Source: Myxococcales bacterium
GTDB lineage: Bacteria > Myxococcota_A > Polyangia > Fen-1088
DNA length: 46,790 nucleotides
NCBI GenBank assembly: GCA_003157775.1
Contig: PMKP01000130.1
Coordinates: 1,767 to 48,556, forward strand
Reading direction: 5' to 3'
The notes under the pieces were generated by a model that was given only the letters and a program-made list of their open reading frames with translations, had not been told where the DNA came from and ran no database searches. The position numbers were made by a program, and so were the translations under genes. Below are positions 9,369 to 18,326 of this stretch, in pieces (position 1 is the stretch's first letter; the number at the start of each line of letters is the position of its first letter).

Positions 9369-11030
9369 GTGTCGAAGATCCTCAAATACCTCCCATGCCT
9401 CTGCTGGCTTTTCGTGTGTCACTGCAGCAGCGGATCAGGCTCGTCGTTGAGCCAACCCGACGCCTCCAACAGCACAGCCGACGCTGCAACCGCGACAGGT
9501 GGGGCGGCGGGCACCTCTGCGCTCGCAACCGGCGGTGGGCAGGGAACCGGAGGAATCACGGGAAGCGGCGGCGTCGTGAATGCAGGCGGCAGTACCTCGA
9601 CGGGCGGAAGCAATCCGCTCGGCGGGACTCTCCCCACTGGGGGCACCACCGGTGCAGGAGGGTTGACTGCCACCGGCGGTGGAGTCTCAGGTGCGGGCGC
9701 CACGTCGAACGGGGGCAGCCAGACGACCGGCGGCACTACCAACAAGGGCGGCACGACCGCGACCGGCGGCACCACGCCGAATGGAGGGACCCAGGTTCTC
9801 GGTGGGAGCACCAGCATGGGTGGCACGACAGTAGTCGGAAGCACCATGGGCGGGAACACGGCAGGGACGATGGCAGCAGGTGGGACCAAGACGCTGGGTG
9901 GTACGACCGCGAATGGCGGCACTCCTGCCAAGGGTGGTGCTGGCTCGGGTGGCGGTGCAATGGGGGGAGCCGCCGGCGCCTCGGCCGGCACCGGCGCTCC
10001 GGAAACCAGCCCGCTTGGCTATGGCAAGGCTACGACCGGAGGTGGCAGCGCCACTGCGGTTGATGTGGCCGACATGGCGGCAATGCAGGCCGCTATCGAT
10101 GGCTACTCGGGCGACGGCGGCCTGGTGCTCAAATACACCGGCAAGTTCAACTTCTCGAGTATCACCGATCCGTGCGTGCAGCACACCTTGGCGGCACAAA
10201 CCATCGAAATCAAGAAGAAGAACGACATCACTATTGTGGGTGCGGATGGCTCGGCCGCCAATTTCGGCATCCACATTGCCTCTTCTTCAAGCAACATCAT
10301 CATTCGCAACATGACCATCGCTCTGACACCAGGCGGTGGCGATTCTGACATGATTTCGTTGGAAGGCATGAGTGGCGGCGTTCCGACCAACATCTGGATC
10401 GACCACAACGAGCTCTACAGTTCAATGGCAGATTGCCCAGGCGCCGGTGACACGTCCTTCGATGGCGCGATCGACATCAAGAAGGGGGCCGACAACGTCA
10501 CTATCTCGTATAACTACCTACACGACCATCACAAGGTGTCGATGAACGGCTACAGTGATGACGACTCTGCGGTTCGGCACGTCACCTTTCACCACAACCT
10601 TTTCGAGAACGTCGGCTCGCGGACACCCCTGCAGCGCTACGGCTACTCGCATGTGCTCAATAACTACTTCTACCAGGTCTTGGTTTCTGGCATTAATGTC
10701 CGCATGGGCGGTTACTCGCTGGTCGAAGCCAACTACTTCGAGACCGTGCTGAACCCAGTGACTGCGCGTGACAGCTCGGCTATCGGCTACTGGGACCTGC
10801 GTAACAATAACCTCGCTACCAAAGCGGACGTGTCTGCCGGCAATGCTTTCGGCATCACTTGGGACGCAGGTAGTGCTGGCACTGTCAATGCAACCGACTG
10901 GACCACGACCGCGACTTTTCCGGAAGCGCTTGGCTACAGCTACACGGCGGACCCGTTCCAGTGCGTGCACGATGGGCTGCGAGCGGTAGCTGGCGCGGGC
11001 AAAGGCTTGGCTACGCTGAAGTGCAAATAG
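9369..11030 (+). CDS. Lipoprotein, TGG-rich linker plus polysaccharide lyase family 1-like pectate lyase
   Basis: GTG start; lipobox CLCWLFVCHCSS; NIWIDHNELYS, DGAIDIKKGADNVTISYNYLHDHHKVSMNG, VTFHHNLFENVGSRTPLQRYG. Confidence 0.88.
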   Translation: MSKILKYLPCLCWLFVCHCSSGSGSSLSQPDASNSTADAATATGGAAGTSALATGGGQGTGGITGSGGVVNAGGSTSTGGSNPLGGTLPTGGTTGAGGLTATGGGVSGAGATSNGGSQTTGGTTNKGGTTATGGTTPNGGTQVLGGSTSMGGTTVVGSTMGGNTAGTMAAGGTKTLGGTTANGGTPAKGGAGSGGGAMGGAAGASAGTGAPETSPLGYGKATTGGGSATAVDVADMAAMQAAIDGYSGDGGLVLKYTGKFNFSSITDPCVQHTLAAQTIEIKKKNDITIVGADGSAANFGIHIASSSSNIIIRNMTIALTPGGGDSDMISLEGMSGGVPTNIWIDHNELYSSMADCPGAGDTSFDGAIDIKKGADNVTISYNYLHDHHKVSMNGYSDDDSAVRHVTFHHNLFENVGSRTPLQRYGYSHVLNNYFYQVLVSGINVRMGGYSLVEANYFETVLNPVTARDSSAIGYWDLRNNNLATKADVSAGNAFGITWDAGSAGTVNATDWTTTATFPEALGYSYTADPFQCVHDGLRAVAGAGKGLATLKCK

Positions 11031-11042
11031 GCGGAGGGGAAC

Positions 11043-13574
11043 ATGAAACCCATCCTGTCGACGTCCATCCTGCTTGTCGGTCTGGTTTCCCTCGCGCCTT
11101 TGCTGGCTGCGGGTGGAGCCTGCACTTCGGCAAAAGTTTCGGCAAGCGGCGGCGGCGGGTGCGGTGGGACGGTTGACGGTGGCGACGTCGGCGGTAATGA
11201 TGGAGGGACCAGTGCCGGCACAGGCGGACGGATCCTGGTCGTCCCTGACGCAGGGCTGGTCGATGCTTGCGTTCCGGCCGCCCCGGCTGTCGCGTGCAAA
11301 CCCGCGGGTGGCGCGTATTGCGGCCTGATCGGTGATGGCTGCAACGGCCAGATCGACTGCGGCGACAACTGCCCGGCCGACTGGACGTGCAATGCTACCA
11401 GTCACACATGCGTCGGCGGGCCAAACTGTAATCCCCCGTTCCAATGCACTTACACGACTGGCTCCGCCAGCGGCTCCTACTGTGGCAATATCTCCGATGG
11501 CTGTGGTCACAAGCTCCCCTGCGGTGACGACTGCGGTAGCCTCAAGCCGGGCTGGGTATGCGAAAACAACCTCTGCGTGGGCAGCGCTCAGGTCTGCACA
11601 CCCACCACCTGCGATCCTGTGGCCGGGGCGCGATATTGCGGAACCGTGGGAGATAGTTGCGGGCGCGGGATTGACTGTGGCGACAATTGCGCCAGCCTCA
11701 AGACGGGCTGGGTGTGCAACACCGCCACCAGTTCCTGCGTGGGAGGGACTGACTGCAAGAAGCTCGTCTGTGACGGCAGCCCGAATGCGAGGTACTGTGG
11801 TACGGTTGGGGATGGCTGCGGCGAAACCGTCAACTGCGGAGATACCTGCTCGGCCTTCCAGGCCGGCTGGGTGTGCGACACGAACCAGGGCCTATGCACC
11901 GGCGGGCCCAGTTGTGTTCGGACCGCGTGTACCACAACGGGGGGGGGGCAGTACTGCGGTGACATTGGCGACGGATGTGGTGGGACGCTTCACTGCGGCG
12001 ACTGCCCAGGCAGCGGGACCTGCGCCAACAACGTCTGTCCTGTCCTAAGTTGCGGTTCGATGTGCATTGCGCAGGTGAAATGCACCGCCGGCACCACCAG
12101 CATCACCGGAACCGTATACGATCCAGCGGGCAAGGTTCCGCTCTACAACGTCATCGTCTACGTTCCCGATGCGCCGCTGGCCACTATCTCGACCGGCGCC
12201 TCCTGCGACAAATGCTCGGCGTCGGTGTCGGGCAAGCCTATCACCACGGCAATCACGGATTCGAGTGGCAACTTCAAGTTGGACAATGTCCCGGTGGGCG
12301 TGGACTTTCCCCTGGTTATGCAGGTGGGCAAGTGGCGCCGCCAGGTCACTATCAAGGCGTCGGAAGTCAGCCAATGCACCACCACTGCAATCGTGGACGC
12401 GTCAAGCGGCCAGGACCGACGCTTGCGCCTGCCGCGCAACAAGAGCGAAGGCAGCATCCCGAAGATGGCCATCACCGCCGGTGATGCCGACCGGCTGCAA
12501 TGCCTGTTTACCCGAATGGGCATCGATACCGCGGAGTTCACCAACCCCGACGGTGCGGGTTCTATGAATATCTATGAAGACAACTACTCAGTGAGTGCGA
12601 CGGCCGGCTACGACAGCGGGTTCAACGGCGGGGCACTCTGGCCGTCTGCTAACGTACTATGGAGCGACATCAAGACCATGATGAAGTACGACGTCATTCT
12701 CATGGCCTGCGGTGGAAGCAACGAGCGCTACGAAGGAGACAAGGACCCGCTGCTTCCCGATGCCAACGGCTACTTCCCGCCGAATGGGAGTGGCAACATT
12801 CTCACCGACGCCATGAAGTTGAACATGGTCCAATACGTGAACAGTGGCGGCCGCGCCTTTGCCGAACACTACCACTGGGGTTGGCTGAGGTCGTACCCGC
12901 CCCGCAAGGACACCACCAAGTACCCATGCGTGGCCGGGGGTACGGCCAACCCCTGCTCGATCGCGCCCGACGGACACGCCCCTTTCGGTGAGGTGGCGAC
13001 CTGGGACACGGGCGGGAGCAGCTCCCTGGGCGACAGCATCACCGCCTTGGTCGACACGTCCTTCGCCAAGGGCCAGGCCTTTGGCCAGTGGCTCGTCTCT
13101 GTCGCCGCATCGACAACCCAAGGATCGATCCTGCTCGGCAGTGACGTGAAATCCACCGCCCTTACCACCCTGCCGGGGATCTCGCAACAGTGGATCTACC
13201 AGACCACGCCTTCATCCTATGTCCACTACTTCACCTTCAACGCCCCGGTGGGCCAGCCAACCACGGCTCAGTGCGGTCGGTTCGTGTTCACCGGCCTGCA
13301 TGTGGCGACCGCGGTGATCTCGAACCCCGACGCCAAAGGCACCTTCCCCAGCAACTGTGTCATCACCCGCGACCTGTCCGGGCCGGAAAAGGCCCTGGAG
13401 TTCATGATCTTCGACCTAACCTCGTGCCTGATACCCGACAATGGCATTCCCGCGCCGCCCCCAGTCGGGGGAAGTTCTGCACCTACCACGCCGCCCGAAG
13501 CTGGCGGGGCGCCTCCGCCACCACCACCACCACCACCACCACCACCACCACCACCACCCATCAAGATCGAGTAG
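11043..13574 (+). CDS. Secreted Cys-rich repeat protein with carboxypeptidase-regulatory-like domain and poly-Pro C-terminus
   Basis: Signal peptide; several YCGxxGDGCGxxxxCGDxC...GWVCD...CVGG repeats; TSITGTVYDPAGKVPLYNVIVYVP beta-sandwich-like segment; terminal P-run. Confidence 0.75.
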   Translation: MKPILSTSILLVGLVSLAPLLAAGGACTSAKVSASGGGGCGGTVDGGDVGGNDGGTSAGTGGRILVVPDAGLVDACVPAAPAVACKPAGGAYCGLIGDGCNGQIDCGDNCPADWTCNATSHTCVGGPNCNPPFQCTYTTGSASGSYCGNISDGCGHKLPCGDDCGSLKPGWVCENNLCVGSAQVCTPTTCDPVAGARYCGTVGDSCGRGIDCGDNCASLKTGWVCNTATSSCVGGTDCKKLVCDGSPNARYCGTVGDGCGETVNCGDTCSAFQAGWVCDTNQGLCTGGPSCVRTACTTTGGGQYCGDIGDGCGGTLHCGDCPGSGTCANNVCPVLSCGSMCIAQVKCTAGTTSITGTVYDPAGKVPLYNVIVYVPDAPLATISTGASCDKCSASVSGKPITTAITDSSGNFKLDNVPVGVDFPLVMQVGKWRRQVTIKASEVSQCTTTAIVDASSGQDRRLRLPRNKSEGSIPKMAITAGDADRLQCLFTRMGIDTAEFTNPDGAGSMNIYEDNYSVSATAGYDSGFNGGALWPSANVLWSDIKTMMKYDVILMACGGSNERYEGDKDPLLPDANGYFPPNGSGNILTDAMKLNMVQYVNSGGRAFAEHYHWGWLRSYPPRKDTTKYPCVAGGTANPCSIAPDGHAPFGEVATWDTGGSSSLGDSITALVDTSFAKGQAFGQWLVSVAASTTQGSILLGSDVKSTALTTLPGISQQWIYQTTPSSYVHYFTFNAPVGQPTTAQCGRFVFTGLHVATAVISNPDAKGTFPSNCVITRDLSGPEKALEFMIFDLTSCLIPDNGIPAPPPVGGSSAPTTPPEAGGAPPPPPPPPPPPPPPPPIKIE
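13518..13556. repeat. (CCA)13 trinucleotide microsatellite
   Basis: Thirteen uninterrupted CCA units encoding the poly-Pro tail. Confidence 0.95.
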
Positions 13575-13709
13575 CCAACCAGCATCTCGTGGACCGTGGA
13601 TCAACGTTGGCGTGGCCTGTCCGTCCCGAAGTCCCCGTAGGGAAAGAGCTAGCCCGCAACGTATTGGATCGCGGTCCGCGAGATCCTGCTTGGCTTTGGT
13701 AGCAGTTGG

Positions 13710-14735
13710 CTACGGCGCAGTAGTCTTCGTCCGTGCCCGCGCCGTGACCTCCAGGCCCTTCTTGGCGCTCTCACGCACAGCCGGCGTTCGGTCGTTTTCG
13801 GCAGTGCGAAAGCGCTGCTCAGCCGCCGACCATTCGTGCGATTCGATCAACAGCCAGCCGAGCATGGCGGACACTTCACCCGCTCGGGGAGACCCTGGGA
13901 AGAGACGCAAGAACTCGTACATGGACTGGCGGGCTTTGGCGACCGAGCCCTGGCGCGCCAGCGCAACCGCTTCCCAGTATCGCGCATCCTCCGCAAGAGC
14001 TGAGGTCGGCGCGGCCTGCAACGCACGCCTCATGGCGGCGATGGCACGAGCATAGTCGCCGGAACGAAATGCCTGCCAACCCTCCGAGAAAGCCAGTTCC
14101 GCCGGGCTGGGTAGGTGCGTGGAATTCGCTGAGGGCGCTGCGGCCGACACTGAGGCCAGCGCCCCTCGTGCTCTGGCGGTAGTCGCTTGCCGCCCAGGAG
14201 CCTTTCCGATGAGGGGAATCCGGTGGCCCCACGCTTCGGCCGAAGGCTCGGTCGATGCGGCAGCAGGAGCCAAGGACGTCCCCTGTGCAGGTGCGGAGAC
14301 GGTTTCGGGCTTTGCCTGTGGCTCGAATAAGGCCTTTTCGCGTGGCCTGCCATGCTCTCGATCGCCGGCGGCCGGGGTTCCCTCTCTCTGCCTCTGCAGC
14401 CATGGGATCGCTACCTTGCCCACAGCCGCAAGCACACCAGTCGCACCAAGGACCACGGCCGCATACACGGCAGCCTGCGCCCACCGTGGCGAGACACGCT
14501 GACGCCGAACCTCGGTTGCCGCAAGCACCAGCGCACTGCGCGTCTGCTGGCGCCGTCCAAGCTCGGGCGCCTTGGTCGGAAGCTGACGGGCCGCTTCGAT
14601 GAGCCTCTTGGTAGCAGCCCATTGCGTTTGACAGTACAGGCACTCGTCCAAGTGCCGCCGCAGTTCCGGAACATCGTCGGGAGACACCGCGCGGCCGATT
14701 TCGGCGAAACGAGGACAAGAGGCGCGTTCGCTCAT
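13710..14735 (-). CDS. Anti-sigma factor: N-terminal zinc-finger (ZAS-like), one TM, C-terminal TPR-like region
   Basis: HLDECLYCQTQW (H-x3-C-x2-C); hydrophobic AAVYAAVVLGATGVLAAVGKVAI; TPR-like C-terminus (AFRSGDYARAIAAMRRALQAAPTSALAEDARYWEAVALARQG); ATGA overlap with the ECF sigma gene. Confidence 0.8.
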   Translation of the reverse strand: MSERASCPRFAEIGRAVSPDDVPELRRHLDECLYCQTQWAATKRLIEAARQLPTKAPELGRRQQTRSALVLAATEVRRQRVSPRWAQAAVYAAVVLGATGVLAAVGKVAIPWLQRQREGTPAAGDREHGRPREKALFEPQAKPETVSAPAQGTSLAPAAASTEPSAEAWGHRIPLIGKAPGRQATTARARGALASVSAAAPSANSTHLPSPAELAFSEGWQAFRSGDYARAIAAMRRALQAAPTSALAEDARYWEAVALARQGSVAKARQSMYEFLRLFPGSPRAGEVSAMLGWLLIESHEWSAAEQRFRTAENDRTPAVRESAKKGLEVTARARTKTTAP

Positions 14736-15337
14736 GGTTGCACCTCCTCAACCGCCGCGCGCAGCGCCCGCCGCGCCTCGAACAGTCGCCGACCCAAAGT
14801 TCCTGGTCGGACGTCGAGTGCCGCGGCCGCATCCGCGCCCGACGTCTCCTCGAGGTCGCACAGAACAAACGCCGCCCGCAGATCGAACGGTAGTTGCGCG
14901 AGAGCCCCTGCCACGCGTTCGACCATCTGGTGGTGCTCCGCAGCCAGGTCGGGCATCTGGCCTGGCGTCGGCTTGATCTCGCCCCACGCCTTGAGGAAGG
15001 ACCGCCTGCGCACCTGATCACGGATGTGGTGGCGCCCCACATTCGCGGCGATACCGAACAGCCAAGTTTTCACTGAGGACTTGCCACGAAAGCGCGCGGC
15101 GGAGCGGAGAGCCTCAAGAAACGTGGTGTGGACCATGTCGTCCAGATCCCACGAGTTGGCGCCCATGAGGCGCGCGAGGAATCGGTGGACGGCATCGCAA
15201 TGACGATCAAACAGTTCGGCCATCGCTCCGGGATCGCGCAAGGCACACGCTGCCACCAGCACTTCGTCGGTGGTATCCGCCAACCACACAGACTTGCGCT
15301 GGAATGGGAGCAGTTTGCCTTCGGTCCTACGGATCAT
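14732..15337 (-). CDS. ECF-family RNA polymerase sigma factor
   Basis: Sigma region 2 (AMAELFDRHCDAVHRFLARLMG...DLDDMVHTTFLEALRSAARFRGKSSVKTWLFGIAANVGRHHIRD) and region 4 (QLPFDLRAAFVLCDLEETSGADAAAALDVRPGTLGRRLFEARRALR). Confidence 0.9.
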   Translation of the reverse strand: MIRRTEGKLLPFQRKSVWLADTTDEVLVAACALRDPGAMAELFDRHCDAVHRFLARLMGANSWDLDDMVHTTFLEALRSAARFRGKSSVKTWLFGIAANVGRHHIRDQVRRRSFLKAWGEIKPTPGQMPDLAAEHHQMVERVAGALAQLPFDLRAAFVLCDLEETSGADAAAALDVRPGTLGRRLFEARRALRAAVEEVQP

Positions 15338-15417
15338 CTTCTCAATCAGCGATTACTATTTCGAGCCCAACGCCGCGTTGACCATTTCCGCGGGCATGGC
15401 CCATATCTTACAGATTG

Positions 15418-15445
15418 TTAGTGCCCGTCGCCCCGGACTTCTTCG
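15418..15445 (-). promoter_or_regulatory. 28-nt motif CGAA-N14-CGGGCACTAA upstream of the ECF sigma/anti-sigma operon
   Basis: Minus strand: CGAAGAAGTCCGGGGCGACGGGCACTAA, about 80 nt upstream of the start at 15337. Confidence 0.75.
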
Positions 15446-15526
15446 GCCAAAACCACCGCGTCAAAGACCCAGAACTGATGCCGGATCGCATTGTGACGAG
15501 ACCTGCGCAAGTCCTGCCAACAAGCG

Positions 15527-16594
15527 TCAAGGCGCATGTCCAAGGGGGCCATAGCGAAGGCCGAGTCCTGCGCGCAAGAAGCCCAGCGGTTCGCCCGGCA
15601 GATCGAATCCACCCGAAGTCAGGTGCTTCCGGTGGGCGAACGGCATGATGTCGGCCCGAAGCCCCACATCTGCCGCTAGACCCCAGGCCAGGGGCCAGGA
15701 AAGCATAATCCGGGTCTCCGCGCGTGGTCCAACCGTCGTCGCGTTACCGCCGTGATCGCCCAGTACCGCGGTTGTCGACAACCAACCTGCTCCAAGACCA
15801 ATCCCTGGGCCAAAGGTTCCGGCTCCGATGCGCAGGGGCAGATCTGCGGTCAGGAGCGCGTCGGCGTCGAGGCGGGTCAACGCGCGCTGTTGCTGTTCAT
15901 TGCAGCTTGCGCTCGAACTGTCAGGAACCGCCGTGTACAGAGCACCGATATTCCCCGTGGTGGCCGTGTCGCCAGCAACTTGGATCTCGAGTCCAAGGCA
16001 GAGCGACCGAACCCGCACGCAGGCTCCCAGCCCTGCGCCAATCCACAGAGAGCCATCGGTAGCCAACCAGGTCCCACCTGCGACGGTAACGCTGGCGCCG
16101 GAAGATGCACTTCGATGGGCTGGAACCGGTGACCGGGTCACAACCGGCGCACCTCCAATCGGTGCAGCTTCGGTCGTCGGAATCTCGTGCGGCTCAAGCA
16201 AGGGTCTGGCGAGATCGTCACGCAGCCACGATTCCACCACCGCGGCAGCGATCTCGGCATTCGCGACGATGCGTTCGACAATTTGGCCGTTCCGTTCGTG
16301 TATGGACAGCCGGATCCCCGAAGGATCGGTCTGCACGCGGACTTGCACCGCCTCCACCCCGGCTGACACCACCCGGACGTTGCGATCGGCGAGAGAATGC
16401 CCCACCGCAGATACGATCTCGCTGTCGCCAGTGAGCATCACCAGCGCGGCTCCATCCGCGGAAGCCGCGGATGCCAGAGGCGCGAAGAGCTGCAAGACAA
16501 CTACGGCGATCATGGACTCAGTCGACAAGACTGGGTCGAAACGTCTGGGGAATGCAACCATAAATGGGGTGGCGCAGTGCAAGTCGTGATACAA
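15527..16594 (-). CDS. Hypothetical secreted/outer-membrane protein
   Basis: Long ORF with signal-like MIAVVVLQLFAPLASAASA (alternative start near 16513) and a Gly-rich barrel-like C-terminal half. Confidence 0.6.
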   Translation of the reverse strand: MYHDLHCATPFMVAFPRRFDPVLSTESMIAVVVLQLFAPLASAASADGAALVMLTGDSEIVSAVGHSLADRNVRVVSAGVEAVQVRVQTDPSGIRLSIHERNGQIVERIVANAEIAAAVVESWLRDDLARPLLEPHEIPTTEAAPIGGAPVVTRSPVPAHRSASSGASVTVAGGTWLATDGSLWIGAGLGACVRVRSLCLGLEIQVAGDTATTGNIGALYTAVPDSSSASCNEQQQRALTRLDADALLTADLPLRIGAGTFGPGIGLGAGWLSTTAVLGDHGGNATTVGPRAETRIMLSWPLAWGLAADVGLRADIMPFAHRKHLTSGGFDLPGEPLGFLRAGLGLRYGPLGHAP

Positions 16595-16683
16595 AGGTCC
16601 TTACCAAAGAGGCCATCGATGCGCACATTGGACCGAACAACTGCTCTGTCCCTGGGTCTTCTCCAACAACTGCATTTGACGAA

Positions 16684-17676
16684 ATGAGACTCTTCTGTGT
16701 GCTGGCCTGGCTCATGCCCCTCGCGGGCACGGCACACGCATTCGCCGAAGAGGACGAGCCCGGTGTGAAGCTGCCTTCCGCGGCGAAACCCGCCCCGGGA
16801 CCGGCAGCGAAATCGGCTATCCCACCCGGTGTTGACTATCCGCCGGTGCAATCCCTGGGATCGGGATCAACCCTTTACCTCGACTTCACCTACGAGCGCA
16901 GCAACGATCTGTCGACCTTCTACTGGGTGAGAGGCCAAGCCGCCGGCTATCGGGTTGCACTTGGTGGAAATCTTCGGCTTGGCGGACTTCAGCTGAACGT
17001 CGAGCTGCCGGTACAGCTCACGCAGCTCTTCATCGACAGCTTGGGCAACCGGCCTCCCACTGCGTCCGATAGGGAGAAGTCCTCGTACTCCCTTGCGGAC
17101 GTGGTCACTGGCGGCAGCTACGCCTGGGAACTTGCCAAGGGCCCCATCGCAGCATTCATCGGATTGGGCATGCGGGTTCGCCTGCCGACGCACACCATGA
17201 AGTACAGATTCGCACTCACCGATGGAAGTTTCTATTCATTTGGTTTCCCGTACTACTTCCATCTGGCACCGGCTGGGCTGTTCTTCGCGTCCTATGGTCC
17301 GCTCTCGTTGACGGTCAACCAGGGTCTCCTAGCCATGCTGGCGCAGAACACCACGCTCCTCAATCTGCCGCTGAACATCCCAAACATTTTCTTCTGGGAG
17401 TCGCATTACGCGGTTGCCCTCCGGCCCGTCCACTGGCTGGGACTTTCTCTCGAGCTCATTAGCTGCGTCCAGCTAAGTCACATCGACGATCAGAATTTCC
17501 AGAACCTCAACCGCCTGAAAGCCTTCTACCTCGATCCCAGTGTGGCCTTCGACATCGGGTCCTATCGGATTTCTCTGGCGGGAAGAATCGGGCTGGGCAA
17601 GGACACCGAGAGATTCGGCGTGCTCACGTTCTCTGGATCGCAAGCCGTTCTGGCGCGTTTGTCATACCTGTTCTAG
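16684..17676 (+). CDS. Hypothetical outer-membrane beta-barrel protein
   Basis: Signal peptide MRLFCVLAWLMPLAGTAHAFAEE; amphipathic strands; terminal F (LARLSYLF). Confidence 0.65.
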   Translation: MRLFCVLAWLMPLAGTAHAFAEEDEPGVKLPSAAKPAPGPAAKSAIPPGVDYPPVQSLGSGSTLYLDFTYERSNDLSTFYWVRGQAAGYRVALGGNLRLGGLQLNVELPVQLTQLFIDSLGNRPPTASDREKSSYSLADVVTGGSYAWELAKGPIAAFIGLGMRVRLPTHTMKYRFALTDGSFYSFGFPYYFHLAPAGLFFASYGPLSLTVNQGLLAMLAQNTTLLNLPLNIPNIFFWESHYAVALRPVHWLGLSLELISCVQLSHIDDQNFQNLNRLKAFYLDPSVAFDIGSYRISLAGRIGLGKDTERFGVLTFSGSQAVLARLSYLF

Positions 17677-17709
17677 CCAGCTCGGGTGTGCTATACACTG
17701 CGAAACCGC

Positions 17710-18171
17710 ATGCGCCGATTCATCAATGGCGTGTTTCTGGTCCTTCTCAACGCAGCCTGCCAGCAAAACCAAGGTGGAGTTGGTCCTACCGACGTGCAGG
17801 TCCGAGATGGGGGCGCGGACGGAACAAACCCTGCCGACGCGCAGGTCCAAAATGGGAGTGCAGACGGAATCGTGCTCAATCTGCCGGCTGGGTGTCCGCC
17901 CGATGCAGGCAACGAGCTCAGCATCGGCAAGCCATGCAGCAAGACCGGCAACGAGTGCGCAAGCAGCAACTTGCGCTGCACCTGTGGCGATTTTGGCATC
18001 GTCTTGCCCGTCAACATGCCCTGCTATTGCACCAATGTGACGGCGGCCGCGAGCTGTCCGGCTAATTCCAACTGCGGGAGCAACGCAACCTGCTGCTCCC
18101 TCATGGGTCTGGTTACCGGTTGCGTACCCGACGTCTGCCTAGCCGGCAATCAGTGCCCGGTTTTCCAGTAG
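17710..18171 (+). CDS. Small Cys-rich lipoprotein
   Basis: MRRFINGVFLVLLNAACQQNQ lipobox; Cys-rich C-terminal domain. Confidence 0.65.
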   Translation: MRRFINGVFLVLLNAACQQNQGGVGPTDVQVRDGGADGTNPADAQVQNGSADGIVLNLPAGCPPDAGNELSIGKPCSKTGNECASSNLRCTCGDFGIVLPVNMPCYCTNVTAAASCPANSNCGSNATCCSLMGLVTGCVPDVCLAGNQCPVFQ

Positions 18172-18326
18172 CGAGCATCTGTTCAAGACCTAGTGGCCAC
18201 CCAAGACTTCGACCAACTTCGATATCACGCGACACCCGCCGCGTCTTTTGCCCTGACCGCCCCCTGACCGACGTGCTATCGCGCAGAGCGTGTTGAGTTT
18301 TCTCCAAGATCCTGAGAGAAGGTGGC

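Noticed and set aside
9418-9991. Antisense Pro/Val-rich ORF opposite the PL1 linker
   Set aside because: Mirror of the TGG codon repeat; low complexity with no start context.
12657-13187. Antisense 176-aa ORF inside the Cys-rich repeat protein
   Set aside because: Shadow ORF of a well-supported forward CDS; no recognisable domain.
13416-13604. Poly-Trp/poly-Gly ORFs on the minus strand and poly-His on the plus strand
   Set aside because: Direct consequence of the (CCA)13 tract in alternative frames.
14236-14250. CTTCGGCCGAAG palindrome resembling the GGCCGAAG part of the promoter motif
   Set aside because: Lies inside the anti-sigma CDS and lacks CGGGCACYAA at the correct spacing.
16535-16561. 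CGAAACGTCTGGGGAATGCAACCATAA, loosely like the 28-nt motif
   Set aside because: Spacing differs by one base and GGGCAC is not conserved; probably chance.
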